From NCBI GenBank assembly GCA_029263075.1, contig JAJCYE010000034.1, positions 1 through 60,846 on the forward strand: a stretch of 60,846 nucleotides of DNA, in the 5' to 3' direction. Below are positions 26,101 through 33,669 of the stretch, piece by piece; within the stretch, counting starts at the first letter, position 1, and every line of letters begins with the position of its first letter. Source of the DNA: Actinomycetes bacterium (lineage in GTDB: Bacteria > Actinomycetota > CADDZG01 > JAHWKV01). The translations under genes and the position numbers were made by a program. The notes under the pieces were generated by a model. The model saw only the letters and a list, made by a program, of their open reading frames with translations. It ran no database searches and had not been told where the DNA came from.

Positions 26101-26737
26101 TTAGGTCCTCGTAGGCGGCGAAGAACTGGGCGAACGAGAGCCGTCCGGCCCCCTTGATGTTGGGAACCCACAAACTGCGGGAGCCGTCATCTTGGCTGAT
26201 ATCGACCGCCAGGCCGAAATTTAACTCGGGGTGGTGGACGGCATAAGGTTTGCCTTCCCTCTCGGCGTACGAGGTGTTCATCCCCGGGTACTTGGAGATC
26301 GCCTGGACCACGGCCCAGCCAAGCAGGTGGGTAAAGCTGACCTTCTTGCTGCGCGATCGGGCCTGGTGGTTGTTCAGGATGTTGCGGTTGACCTCCAGGA
26401 GCTTGGCGGGGATAACCCGGACCGAGGTGGCGGTGGGCACGCTGAGGCTGTCTTCCATACGGCCGGCGAGCACCGCGTCGGACCGCGAAAGGGGAATTCC
26501 CGCTTGCCCGTTGGGTGAGGCGGGGGTCGACACGACGGACGCCGTCTCCGGGGCTTCTAAGAGGGTTTCGGGTACCTGGGGTGCCGGCGGCCGTGCCTGA
26601 TGGTCACCGGGAGAGTAGTCGGCAAAAAACTCCTGCCACGCCTCCGACACCGACTCCGGATCCCTGAGATATTGCTCGTGCATCTCCTGCATGAGCCACA
26701 AGTTAGGACCGAATTGCGCACTGTCCAGCTTTGGCAT
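23141..26737 (-). CDS. kgd: multifunctional 2-oxoglutarate decarboxylase / dehydrogenase E1-E2 fusion
   Basis: A 1198-residue protein like mycobacterial Kgd. The N-terminal 40 residues are the E1o-type segment (FGPNLWLMQEMHEQYLRDPESVSEAWQEFF). Residues about 105-340 form an E2-like acyltransferase core (TNPGMLGTAQSVPRLMEGQAAIIGVG, YDHRVIQGA). The rest is a thiamine-diphosphate E1 with GMAHRGRLNVLANI, VHGDAAFAGQGVVAET and the ThDP-binding GDDPEA...N region. No lipoyl domain is present. It oxidatively decarboxylates 2-oxoglutarate in the TCA cycle with a separate lipoylated E2 and E3, or alone to succinic semialdehyde. The SRPBCC gene follows in frame. Confidence 0.95.
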   Translation of the reverse strand: MPKLDSAQFGPNLWLMQEMHEQYLRDPESVSEAWQEFFADYSPGDHQARPPAPQVPETLLEAPETASVVSTPASPNGQAGIPLSRSDAVLAGRMEDSLSVPTATSVRVIPAKLLEVNRNILNNHQARSRSKKVSFTHLLGWAVVQAISKYPGMNTSYAEREGKPYAVHHPELNFGLAVDISQDDGSRSLWVPNIKGAGRLSFAQFFAAYEDLIRKVRSRRITPGDMEGTTVTLTNPGMLGTAQSVPRLMEGQAAIIGVGSIGFPAEYQGADPSMLADLGIGKVVTLTSTYDHRVIQGALSGEFLAEVQRLLMGEDGFYDEIFRSVGVPYVPVQWRIDRNPARNSEQADAKQSRVLQLINIYRVRAHLLADLDPLDADPPKMPSELDPATYGFTIWDLDRKFATGTLSVTTQLNRRATDGGRPETLGHILQVLRDAYCRTVGIEYMHISNPAEKSWIQQRVEGTDIQLDPHDHDRILAKLNEAEAFEAFLHTKYIGHKRFSLEGALSLIPMLDAVLDAATRASMEESVIGMAHRGRLNVLANIIGKSYTQIFKQFEGDIDPESVHGSGDVKYHVGAAGRYINPQGVSMPVSVVSNPSHLESVDPVVEGVVRAKQDALNRPEEFGVLPVLVHGDAAFAGQGVVAETLNLSQLRGYRTGGTVHIIVNNQVGFTATAGETRSSTYASDVAKMIQAPIFHVNGDDPEACVRVARLAFEYRQEFHKDVVIDMWCYRKWGHNEADEPSYTQPLMYKRIASRRSVRKLYTESLLYRNRLTLEEAEGALEDFRSKLQGAFNALHEPPEQLEPVPSPAQMKAPESVGLATLSQVLEIIGRVPEDFALHPKLAKLLKARSRALVDDHIDWAVAEALAFGSLLINGISIRMAGQDSRRGTFSQRHAVLIDQETGAEYTPLMRVGKQGAKFLIYDSMLSEFAALGFEYGYSTAADDCLTIWEAQFGDFANGAQVAIDQFIAAGEDKWQQTSNLVMLLPHGFEGQGPEHSSSRLERFLALGAEDNYRVVQPSTAAQYFHVLREQGAHAIRKPLVVLTPKSLLRLPAAASGVIDLISGSWNPVLSDVTRPNADSIRRVILCSGKVYYDLATAREKHGISGLALVRVEQLYPFPVDEIAEELHRYDGAEVLWVQEEPENMGAWRYMHMKFADHFKVPLLCRTRPESASPASGSARAHEWEQEQLIGSALAGLAE

Positions 26738-26838
26738 TACCTGGCGTCCCCCGGGGCCCCGCCCATCTTCAGGGCTGTGCTATCCAGGATAGACCTACGG
26801 GAGATCGGAGATCGGGTTTCTCCGACCTCCCCGGTCGG

Positions 26839-27351
26839 CTAAACGCTCGGCCCGGAGGCCCTGACCTGTTCGACCTGAGAGAGAGCGTCCTTCAGGTTGT
26901 CCAGCCACTCCTGCTGGTTCTGCCCGACGAGCCGTACGCACCAGGCAAGGGCGTGACTGCGGCTTTTGGCCACCCCGGCCTCCACCAGGCGGTCGAGCAC
27001 CTGCCGTTCGGGCATCCTCAGCCGGGTCATCACCGGCATGCTGAGGTTGGTGAACAAGACCTCATCCTCGCCGCACCGCACCCCCCATGAGACCTTTTTG
27101 CCGAAACGGGTCTCCGCCTCCGAGGCAATCTTCATCCGCTCCCGGCGGGTGTCTTCGCGGTGCTGGTTGATCCTCCCCGCCCGGGCCGCGGCCGCAGCGT
27201 CGGGGCCGGCGTCGTCGGCCAGCTTGGGCTCGGCGATCCGCCCGATGATCAGCACCTCTTCCCGGTCGTGGGTCACCTCCGGGGCAGCTTGATAAAGCCC
27301 ATCGGGTATCCGGCCGGAGAACCAACCCTGAATCTCATCGATTTCAGCCAT
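26839..27351 (-). CDS. hypothetical 170-residue protein
   Basis: A soluble, charged protein with an N-terminal segment EIQGWFSGRIPDGLY and a C-terminal helical part with KSRSHALAWCVRLVGQNQQEWLDNLKDAL. The middle is Ala-rich and basic. No domain recognised; the C-terminal part looks like a ribbon-helix or helical DNA-binding scaffold, but this is weak. ATG 27349-27351 has an AGGAGG Shine-Dalgarno. A dyad lies in its promoter. A weak hairpin (26822-26838) follows the stop. Confidence 0.55.
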   Translation of the reverse strand: MAEIDEIQGWFSGRIPDGLYQAAPEVTHDREEVLIIGRIAEPKLADDAGPDAAAAARAGRINQHREDTRRERMKIASEAETRFGKKVSWGVRCGEDEVLFTNLSMPVMTRLRMPERQVLDRLVEAGVAKSRSHALAWCVRLVGQNQQEWLDNLKDALSQVEQVRASGPSV

Positions 27352-27383
27352 TACAACCTCCTCTGTCAGGACAATTGTAACTC

Positions 27384-27399
27384 TGTAATCAGAATTACA
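27384..27399. promoter_or_regulatory. inverted repeat upstream of the 170-residue gene
   Basis: TGTAAT-CAGA-ATTACA, perfect 6-base arms with a 4-base gap, 33 bases before the ATG at 27351 on the minus strand. A TACAAT -10-like hexamer follows on the minus strand, so the repeat would lie in or near the promoter. The regulator is unknown. Confidence 0.5.
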
Positions 27400-27407
27400 C
27401 CACTTGG

Positions 27408-27725
27408 TTAGGCCGGTTCGTAGCCCTTTGGATTGTCGACAAGCTCACCGGTGCGGTAGGTCTTCACAACCACGCCGTTGGGCCCCCCACTTACCTTTAC
27501 CGTCGATCCGTCCTCAATCAGTTGGTAAGCTGCGTGGGCAGTTTTGATTACCAGCAATCCGGTGGAGGTGGCGCCGATCCCAACCGGCTCGTCGTGCATG
27601 ATCTCCCCGATGGGAAGGTTCGCCTGCAGGCGAGCCAAATCCACCCGGATCTCATCCTTCGCCTCTTCGGGCAGCGCCTCGAACGCCTCGGCGTCGGTCA
27701 GAGGCTGGCCGTGTCCGTCCGGCAT
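27408..27725 (-). CDS. hypothetical 105-residue protein
   Basis: A soluble, acidic protein with helical N-terminal half (TDAEAFEALPEEAKDEIRVDLARLQANLP) and beta-rich C-terminal half (GLLVIKTAHAAYQLIEDGSTVKVSGG). No domain recognised and no membrane segment. It lies upstream of the 170-residue hypothetical gene on the same strand, but the dyad and promoter between them suggest separate regulation. The divergent neighbour is the DNA glycosylase gene. Confidence 0.55.
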   Translation of the reverse strand: MPDGHGQPLTDAEAFEALPEEAKDEIRVDLARLQANLPIGEIMHDEPVGIGATSTGLLVIKTAHAAYQLIEDGSTVKVSGGPNGVVVKTYRTGELVDNPKGYEPA

Positions 27726-27755
27726 GGTGTTCCTCCCCTCAGTACGATCCGTCGA

Positions 27756-28649
27756 ATGAACCGGGTCCTACGCTCCCCCGGTCCCCTCGATCTTAGCTGC
27801 ACGCTGCGCCCGCTTCGCCGGGGGCAGGGCGACCCCACCGTGCGACTGGCGGGCGGCGAGGTCTGGCGAGCCACCCGGACCCCCCAGGGGCCGGCGACCG
27901 CCCACTTTTACCGGACCGGCCACGACATCGGGGTTTCGGCCTGGGGCCCGGGGGCCGACTGGATCCTGGAACGGTCCGAGGCGCTGGTCGGCCTCGACGA
28001 CCTGCCGGAGCGATTTACCCCCCACCACCCGCTAATACGGGACCTCCACGCCCGGCACCCCGGGCTGCGGTTCGGGGCTACCGGAGCGGTAGCCGAAGCC
28101 GCGTTGTGTTCGGTGATCGAGCAAAAGGTGACCGGCCGGGAAGCCTGGCGCTCCTACCGGCAACTCGTCAACCGCTACTCGGAACCGGCCCCCGGGGACC
28201 ACGGACTCATGCTCCCGCCGGACCCGCGGGTCCTGGCCGGCCTCGGCTACTACGATTTCCACCCCTTCGGCATCGAGAAGCGCCGGGCCGACACGCTGCT
28301 GAGGGTGGCTTCGATGGCCAACAACCTTGACTCGCTGGCGTCCGCAACCACGCATGGGGCCAAGGCCGTACTGGCGAAGGTCCCCGGCATCGGGCCGTGG
28401 ACGGTGGCGGAGGTGGCCCGTCAGGCTCTGGGCGACGTTGATGCGGTCAGCGTGGGCGACTTCCACCTGCCGAATCTGGTCAGCTGGAACCTGGCCGGCG
28501 AACCCCGGGGTGACGACGCGCGCATGCTGGAACTGCTGGAACCGTACCGGGGCCAAAGAGCCCGGGCACTGCGGCTTCTGGAACTCTCGGGCAACGGGGC
28601 GCCCAGGTGGGGGCCCCGGTACAACCCAATCCCCATAGCCAAGCTGTGA
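27756..28649 (+). CDS. AlkA-like DNA-3-methyladenine glycosylase
   Basis: A 297-residue HhH-GPD base-excision-repair glycosylase removing alkylated purines. The helix-hairpin-helix is KVPGIGPWTVAEVARQALGD (208-227) and the catalytic Asp is Asp235 in SVGDFHLPN. The N-terminal AlkA-type domain (about 1-85) precedes the helical core. ATG 27756 is chosen because the longer frame from 27522 lies over the divergent gene. There is no Ada partner nearby. Confidence 0.88.
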   Translation: MNRVLRSPGPLDLSCTLRPLRRGQGDPTVRLAGGEVWRATRTPQGPATAHFYRTGHDIGVSAWGPGADWILERSEALVGLDDLPERFTPHHPLIRDLHARHPGLRFGATGAVAEAALCSVIEQKVTGREAWRSYRQLVNRYSEPAPGDHGLMLPPDPRVLAGLGYYDFHPFGIEKRRADTLLRVASMANNLDSLASATTHGAKAVLAKVPGIGPWTVAEVARQALGDVDAVSVGDFHLPNLVSWNLAGEPRGDDARMLELLEPYRGQRARALRLLELSGNGAPRWGPRYNPIPIAKL

Positions 28650-28665
28650 TTGACCCCGGCCCCCT

Positions 28666-29397
28666 TTGACCCCGTTGGCGGCCGCCTACGTCCTGGGCGG
28701 TGTTCTGGGAGCGGTGGGAGCGCAAACCAACCGGGTCCGGACCTCCGACGAGCGCATCCTGTGGATCCTGTCCGGACTCATCGGTGGCCCGCTCGCCCTA
28801 GTCCAATGGTCGGTATTGATCCGGATGACCCACCCGGCACCCGGCCTAAACCTGCCCCCGGTTCCCGCGGCGGCCTGGGTGGTCTGCATCACGGGGGTTC
28901 TGGGCGCCGGCCTCACGCCGTCCCTGGATAACTCGGAATCGCCGGCTCGCTGGGTCGTGAGCTTCGTCATCAAGTGGCTCAGGTCTCCCATCGCCACGAC
29001 GGCCGGTCTGGTAGCGGCCGCGGCCATCCGCACCCGCAAGCGGGGGCCGGACTTCCGCCGGGGCATGTTGTTCATCGACGTCGGACCGGGCGGCAGCGCA
29101 CTTGCCCTGGGTGCAGTGGCCTGGTGCCAGAACCGGTGCTTCGACGGCGACCGGTGCATGACGGACTCGCTGGCGCGGCATGAGGCAGTACACAGCCGGA
29201 CCGTGGCATCGGTCGGAGAACTCGGCTTCTATCTCACCTATCTGACGGCGGGCACAGCCTGGGCGAGGGTCCAGGGCGGTCCCTGGAATAGTCTCACCCG
29301 GCAGGGATGCGGTCAGCCTTTCGAAAAAACCGCCCACACCTTTACCGGCGACCCGGCCGAAGCAAACCCGTGCGGCCGGGGGGTGCGACGCAGATAA
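28666..29397 (+). CDS. hypothetical protein with a HExxH motif
   Basis: A 243-residue protein, probably starting at TTG 28666 (weak ribosome site). Residues about 5-70 and 100-150 contain hydrophobic segments likely to be membrane helices. Near residue 165 is LARHEAVHSRTVASVGELGF, which includes HEAVH, a possible zincin motif with the helix spacing of metallopeptidases. A later segment QPFEKTAHTFTGDP resembles the C-terminal E..A region of related uncharacterised proteins. Function is unknown and peptidase activity is only a possibility. Confidence 0.5.
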   Translation: MTPLAAAYVLGGVLGAVGAQTNRVRTSDERILWILSGLIGGPLALVQWSVLIRMTHPAPGLNLPPVPAAAWVVCITGVLGAGLTPSLDNSESPARWVVSFVIKWLRSPIATTAGLVAAAAIRTRKRGPDFRRGMLFIDVGPGGSALALGAVAWCQNRCFDGDRCMTDSLARHEAVHSRTVASVGELGFYLTYLTAGTAWARVQGGPWNSLTRQGCGQPFEKTAHTFTGDPAEANPCGRGVRRR

Positions 29398-29401
29398 TTT
29401 C

Positions 29402-29431
29402 GTTGCGATCGCAACTACCAGCATCTATGAT
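29402..29431 (+). promoter_or_regulatory. marR promoter and operator GTTGC-N4-GCAAC
   Basis: -35 TTGCGA (29403-29408), 17-base spacer, -10 TATGAT (29426-29431). The dyad GTTGC-GATC-GCAAC (29402-29415) covers the -35. Transcription would start at about the GTG at 29438, so the mRNA is probably leaderless. The same dyad occurs twice at the lon promoter. Confidence 0.75.
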
Positions 29432-29437
29432 TGGAGT

Positions 29438-29917
29438 GTGTCCACCACCGATCACCCCGAGGCTCGCGCAGCGTTCCCGATCTTCCTGAAAAGCTGCGCC
29501 CTCCTGGTGGACCGGCTGGATCGGGAGTTGCAGGAGCGGGTCGGCATCCAGCTCACCTGGTACGAGGTGCTGGCGCAGCTCAGCTCGACACCCGCCGGCC
29601 GAATGTCAATGAAACAACTGGCGGAGTCGGTCAGCCTCAGCAAGAGCGGGATCACCCGACTTATAGATCGGATGGAACGTTCCGGGCTGGTGGAAAGGCA
29701 CTCATGCCTAGACGACGCACGAGTCTGCTTTGCCGGACTGACCCGCCAGGGCCTGTCCGTCCTCCAAGTGGCGCGACCAGTGGCCGCTGAGGGGGTTGAG
29801 GTGTACTTCGCCAGGTACGTCACCTCCCAAGAGGCGGCGGTAATGATCAAGGCGCTCAGCCGGGTCCTGGAAGCGGACCCCCAGCGTCAAACGGTGCGGC
29901 TCAAGACCGGGACCTGA
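29438..29917 (+). CDS. MarR-family transcriptional regulator
   Basis: A 159-residue MarR protein starting with GTG. The winged helix covers about residues 35-100: LTWYEVLAQLSSTPAGRMSMKQLAESVSLSKSGITRLIDRMERSGLVERHSCLDDARVCFAGLTRQG. The wing DDAR is a variant of the typical DDRR. The operator overlapping its own promoter implies autorepression, and the matching dyads before lon suggest that it also controls that gene. No ligand is known. Confidence 0.9.
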   Translation: MSTTDHPEARAAFPIFLKSCALLVDRLDRELQERVGIQLTWYEVLAQLSSTPAGRMSMKQLAESVSLSKSGITRLIDRMERSGLVERHSCLDDARVCFAGLTRQGLSVLQVARPVAAEGVEVYFARYVTSQEAAVMIKALSRVLEADPQRQTVRLKTGT

Positions 29918-29939
29918 CCGGCCGGTACCGGCCCTGGTT

Positions 29940-30509
29940 TCAAACCCGGCCGGGTACGGATCCCCCTTGCATCAACTTCACCAGAGCCTCGCCATCCCAA
30001 AGTTCGATCCCGTGCTGCTGAGCCAGTTCGATCGCAGGAGCGGAGAAGCGGGAGGTGGTTACCAGGATTCCCCGGTCGGCCCCGGCGTGGGTGATGGACC
30101 CGAGGAACCTCTGCACCACCGCCGATCCGACGGCGACCCCCGGAGCGTGCCGTTTGCACTGCACAACAAGCGACCGGCCGCGCCGGTCGAATCCCTCGAT
30201 GTCGACGCCCAGGTCTGCGGACCCCCCGACAACGGTTACCCGCCGCCAGCCCGCCCGCGATAGGAGTCCCGCCACGGATTCCTCGAACTCAGCCGGGGAC
30301 AGGCTGAGGAGGTCTCCCAAGGTCCTGAGCCGGCGCCGGGCGAACCTCGACCCGACGACCCGGAACACCAAAGAACAGGCCAGCCCGACCCCGACCACCC
30401 CGGCGACCGCCGCCCCCACCGGCGGGTTCTCGGAAAGGTACCAGAGGCCCGCCGCCAGCAGGGCGGCAACGAGCAAAGCTCCTTTTAGGCGGGCAATCAA
30501 ACGGGACAT
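29940..30509 (-). CDS. membrane-anchored Mrr-like restriction endonuclease-fold protein
   Basis: A 189-residue protein. Residues about 9-48 hold two transmembrane helices. The rest is a Mrr_cat-type nuclease domain: the acidic residue in SPAEFEESVAGLL (about Glu77), GGSADLGVDIEG (Asp103) and VVQCKRH (Gln117, Lys119), giving the PD-(D/E)xK pattern. Such membrane-tethered Mrr-like proteins occur in actinobacteria; their targets are unknown. No methylase is adjacent, so it is not a classic restriction system. It is divergent from the LysR-like gene. Confidence 0.8.
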   Translation of the reverse strand: MSRLIARLKGALLVAALLAAGLWYLSENPPVGAAVAGVVGVGLACSLVFRVVGSRFARRRLRTLGDLLSLSPAEFEESVAGLLSRAGWRRVTVVGGSADLGVDIEGFDRRGRSLVVQCKRHAPGVAVGSAVVQRFLGSITHAGADRGILVTTSRFSAPAIELAQQHGIELWDGEALVKLMQGGSVPGRV

Positions 30510-30529
30510 GGTCCCACCATAGGACCGGG

Positions 30530-31189
30530 GTGAGACAATCCGGCGTATCCAATCCGAAGGGGACTACGTTGACGCCCTCGAAAGCAACAAGCGGCTTCCG
30601 GCTCCGGCTCGCCGGACCCCCGGAATTCACCGCCGCCTGCGTGCTGCCGGCGCTCGCCGGCAGGATCCAACAGGGACTGGACCTGCAGGTCACGCTTGGG
30701 CGGCCGGCCGAACTCCTGCTGGCCGGTCTGCGGGCCGGCAACTTCGACCTGTTGATCGCAACCGTCGGGCCGGAGGGCGACGATCTGGACGTCACACCGC
30801 TGTTCACCGAGGAGTTCGTGATGGTTGCGGCCGAGCGCTCCGATGCAGGCCCCCCGCCCCCCACCGATCAGCCGATGCTCGCCTTTTCCGACGAAATGCC
30901 CTTGATCCGCAGCTTCTTCAATACCGTATTCGGCGCGCCACCGGAGGCAAGCCCATCGGTGGTGGTACCGGACCTGCGGGGCATCCTGGCGCTGGCCGTG
31001 GCCGGTGCGGGCTATACCGTGCTCCCCCGGTACCTGTGCCGGGAAGAACTCGCCTCGGGCAAGCTGGTAACGCTCGTCGATCCCGACCCGTGCCCCGCAC
31101 GGACGATGTTCCTGGCCACCAGACCCGGTCCGGGTCCGCAGATTGAGAGCGTGAGCCGCCTCCTGTTGGAGTCCGCCGCCCGCTGGTGA
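30530..31189 (+). CDS. LysR-type substrate-binding domain without helix-turn-helix
   Basis: A 219-residue protein that is only the C-terminal effector domain of a LysR regulator: FRLRLAGPPEFTAACVLPALAGRI at the start, then GNFDLLIATVG and LAFSDEMPLIRSFF, and AGAGYTVLPRYLCREELASGKL near the end. The usual N-terminal DNA-binding helix-turn-helix (about 90 residues) is missing. The start is uncertain (GTG 30530 or TTG 30569). It may be a truncated regulator or a stand-alone sensor. Its stop is followed by a strong bidirectional terminator. Confidence 0.7.
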   Translation: MRQSGVSNPKGTTLTPSKATSGFRLRLAGPPEFTAACVLPALAGRIQQGLDLQVTLGRPAELLLAGLRAGNFDLLIATVGPEGDDLDVTPLFTEEFVMVAAERSDAGPPPPTDQPMLAFSDEMPLIRSFFNTVFGAPPEASPSVVVPDLRGILALAVAGAGYTVLPRYLCREELASGKLVTLVDPDPCPARTMFLATRPGPGPQIESVSRLLLESAARW

Positions 31190-31227
31190 AGCCGGGGTGG
31201 TGGCTTCAGGTGCAAGAGGACACAAAA

Positions 31228-31260
31228 ATCCCCGCCCGGGTCCCAGTCCCGGGCGGGGAT
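31228..31260. terminator. bidirectional Rho-independent terminator
   Basis: Perfect 13-base arms ATCCCCGCCCGGG (31228-31240) and CCCGGGCGGGGAT (31248-31260) with a 7-base loop. On the minus strand the stem is followed by TTTTTG, ending the lon transcript; on the plus strand by TGTTTG, ending the LysR-like transcript. Confidence 0.9.
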
Positions 31261-31277
31261 TGTTTGCTGCTACCTGT

Positions 31278-33635
31278 TTACGCTGCTTCGACTGCGTCCT
31301 GCTGCTTGGGCTCCAGGGCGATGGCGAGGACCTCGGAGATCCTCTTCGCCAGGTGCACGTTCAACTCCTTCAGAACGCTCTCCGGCACATCGTCCAGGTC
31401 CGCCTCGTTGCGGTAAGGAAGGATCACGTCCTTCATTCCCGCCCGGTGGGCAGCCAGCAGCTTCTGCTTCACGCCGCCGATCGGCAACACATTGCCTTGC
31501 AGCGTCACCTCGCCGGTCATCGCAACCGTCCCCTTAACCGGGCGCCCGGTGAGCAGGCTCACCAGGGCCGTGGTCATGGCGGTCCCTGCCGACGGGCCGT
31601 CCTTGGGCACCGCCCCTGCAGGAACGTGCAGGTGGAAGCTGCGATTCTCGAAGGTACCCTCGATGCCCAACTCCTCAGCGTGGCTCCGCACGTAGGAGAG
31701 AGCGATCTGTGCCGACTCCTTCATGACGTCACCCAGCTGACCGGTCAGGGTCAAGCCCGGCTTTCCCGCCATCTCGGTGGCCTCGATGAACAGGACGTCC
31801 CCGCCGTGCCCGGTGACCGCCAGCCCGGTGGAAACCCCTGCCACTCCCGTCCGTTCGGCGGCCTCGAAGTGGAACTTGATGCGTCCCAGGTACTCCTTCA
31901 CCTGGTCTGCGTCGATCTCCAAGGGCGCCTTTACGGTCCCGGCAGCGATCTTGGTCGCAGCCTTGCGGAGGATCTTGCCGATCTCCCGCTCCAGGCTCCG
32001 CACACCGGCTTCCCGGGTGTAGTCGCCGATGACCTTCAGCAGGGCGTCGTCGGTCAGGACAACTTCGCCGTCGTTCAGGCCGTTGCGTTCGACCTGGCGC
32101 CGGACCAGGTGGTGCCTGGCGATGCCCAACTTCTCCTGTTCGGTGTAGCCGTCCAACCGCACGATCTCCATCCGGTCCAACAGCGGGCCGGGGATGGTCT
32201 CCGCCACGTTGGCGGTGGGGATGAACAGCACCTCGGACAGGTCCAGGTCGACATCCAGGTAGTGGTCCCTAAACGAGTGGTTCTGCGCCGGGTCCAGCAC
32301 CTCGAGCAGAGCGGACGACGGGTCGCCCCTCCAGTCCGCCCCGACCTTGTCGATCTCGTCGAACATGATCACTGGGTTCTTGGTGCCCGCTTCCTTCAGG
32401 GCCCTGACGATGCGGCCGGGAAGTGCGCCGACATAGGTTCGCCGGTGTCCACGGATCTCCGCCTCATCGTGGATGCCTCCCAAAGACACCCGGGCGAACT
32501 TGCGGCCCATGGCACGGGCAACCGACTCGCCGAGCGAAGTTTTACCCACCCCCGGCGGACCGACCAACGTGATGATGGCGCCCAGGCCCCGTCCTTGGAC
32601 GGCGCCCATGCCCCGGGAATCCCTGAGCTTTTTGACCGCCAGGAACTCGATGATCCGGTCCTTGACGTCGTCCAAGCCGGTGTGGTCCGCGTCCAGGACG
32701 GCACGCGCCTCGTTGATGTCGAAGTTGTCGTCTGAGCGGGTGCCCCACGGCAGATCGCTCATCCAGTCGAGATAGTTGCGGATGTAGCCCTGCTCGGGGT
32801 TTTGGGCACTGGTCCGCTCCAGGCGGTCCAACTCCTTGTTGACCTCCTTGCGGACGTCGTCGGGCATCTCGATCTTGGAGAACTTCTCCCGGTACTCGGC
32901 AACCACGTCGTCGCCCTCTTCGCCCAACTCCTTACGGATGGCCTCCATCTGCTGGCGCAACAAGAACTCGCGCTGGGTCTTCTCCATCCCTTCGGCGACG
33001 TCGGTGCGGATCTTGTCCTTCAGGGAGAAGTCGGCCAGGGTGTCGCGGTTCCAGACCAGCAACTGCTCCAGCCGCTCTTTGACGTCGACCGTCTCCAGGA
33101 TCTGCTTCTTCTGATCAAAGGTCAGGTACGGCGAGTAGCCGGAGGTGTCGGCCAGATGTCCCGGGTTGGTGATGCCGCGGAGGAATCGGGCCACGCCGCG
33201 CTCCCCGCGCATCTCCAGGATGTTCTCCACCAGGGCCCGGTACTCTTTGCCCAACTCGTGGACTTCGGGCGGGTAGATGTGGGGGTCTTCGGCCGAGGCC
33301 GCCTCAACCCAGGTGGCGTTGCCCCCGTCACCGGGAACGCCGGTTCCGACGACTGCCCGGTACAGGCCGCGAACGATATAAACCTCTTCGCCGCCCGGCG
33401 TCGTTGCGCCCTGTGGGTTGTCTTCCAGTTTGCCGACGGTGCCGATACGGGCATACTGCCCTTCGACCCGCGGCACCAGCAACACCATTCCGTCGGCCCG
33501 GCGGGCGGCTGCGATCGCTTCGAAGCTTTCGTCGCTGCTGTCGGAGTCAACCGAGATGGTAACTACCATGTGAGGCAGAATTACGCCTTCCTTCAACGGC
33601 AGAAGGGGCAGGGTTTGCGTCGCGGTTTCACTCAT
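31278..33635 (-). CDS. lon: ATP-dependent Lon protease
   Basis: A 785-residue AAA+ serine protease of the LonA type. The N-terminal substrate domain (about 1-300) is followed by the AAA module with GPPGVGKTSL (Walker A, about 350) and the proteolytic domain with the active-site Ser in PKDGPSAGTAM and Lys in HRAGMKDVILP. It degrades misfolded and regulatory proteins in the cytoplasm. ATG 33633-33635 with GAGAGGA upstream is the start; a longer frame crosses the promoter. A twin dyad covers its promoter, so it is probably repressed by a MarR protein. Confidence 0.97.
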   Translation of the reverse strand: MSETATQTLPLLPLKEGVILPHMVVTISVDSDSSDESFEAIAAARRADGMVLLVPRVEGQYARIGTVGKLEDNPQGATTPGGEEVYIVRGLYRAVVGTGVPGDGGNATWVEAASAEDPHIYPPEVHELGKEYRALVENILEMRGERGVARFLRGITNPGHLADTSGYSPYLTFDQKKQILETVDVKERLEQLLVWNRDTLADFSLKDKIRTDVAEGMEKTQREFLLRQQMEAIRKELGEEGDDVVAEYREKFSKIEMPDDVRKEVNKELDRLERTSAQNPEQGYIRNYLDWMSDLPWGTRSDDNFDINEARAVLDADHTGLDDVKDRIIEFLAVKKLRDSRGMGAVQGRGLGAIITLVGPPGVGKTSLGESVARAMGRKFARVSLGGIHDEAEIRGHRRTYVGALPGRIVRALKEAGTKNPVIMFDEIDKVGADWRGDPSSALLEVLDPAQNHSFRDHYLDVDLDLSEVLFIPTANVAETIPGPLLDRMEIVRLDGYTEQEKLGIARHHLVRRQVERNGLNDGEVVLTDDALLKVIGDYTREAGVRSLEREIGKILRKAATKIAAGTVKAPLEIDADQVKEYLGRIKFHFEAAERTGVAGVSTGLAVTGHGGDVLFIEATEMAGKPGLTLTGQLGDVMKESAQIALSYVRSHAEELGIEGTFENRSFHLHVPAGAVPKDGPSAGTAMTTALVSLLTGRPVKGTVAMTGEVTLQGNVLPIGGVKQKLLAAHRAGMKDVILPYRNEADLDDVPESVLKELNVHLAKRISEVLAIALEPKQQDAVEAA

Positions 33636-33669
33636 CGGGATTCCTCTCTGGTTTCGTAAGAGGTAGAAC

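Noticed and set aside
31197-32735. 512-residue plus-strand open frame
   Set aside because: Antisense shadow of lon, which has clear AAA and protease motifs; typical of GC-rich DNA.
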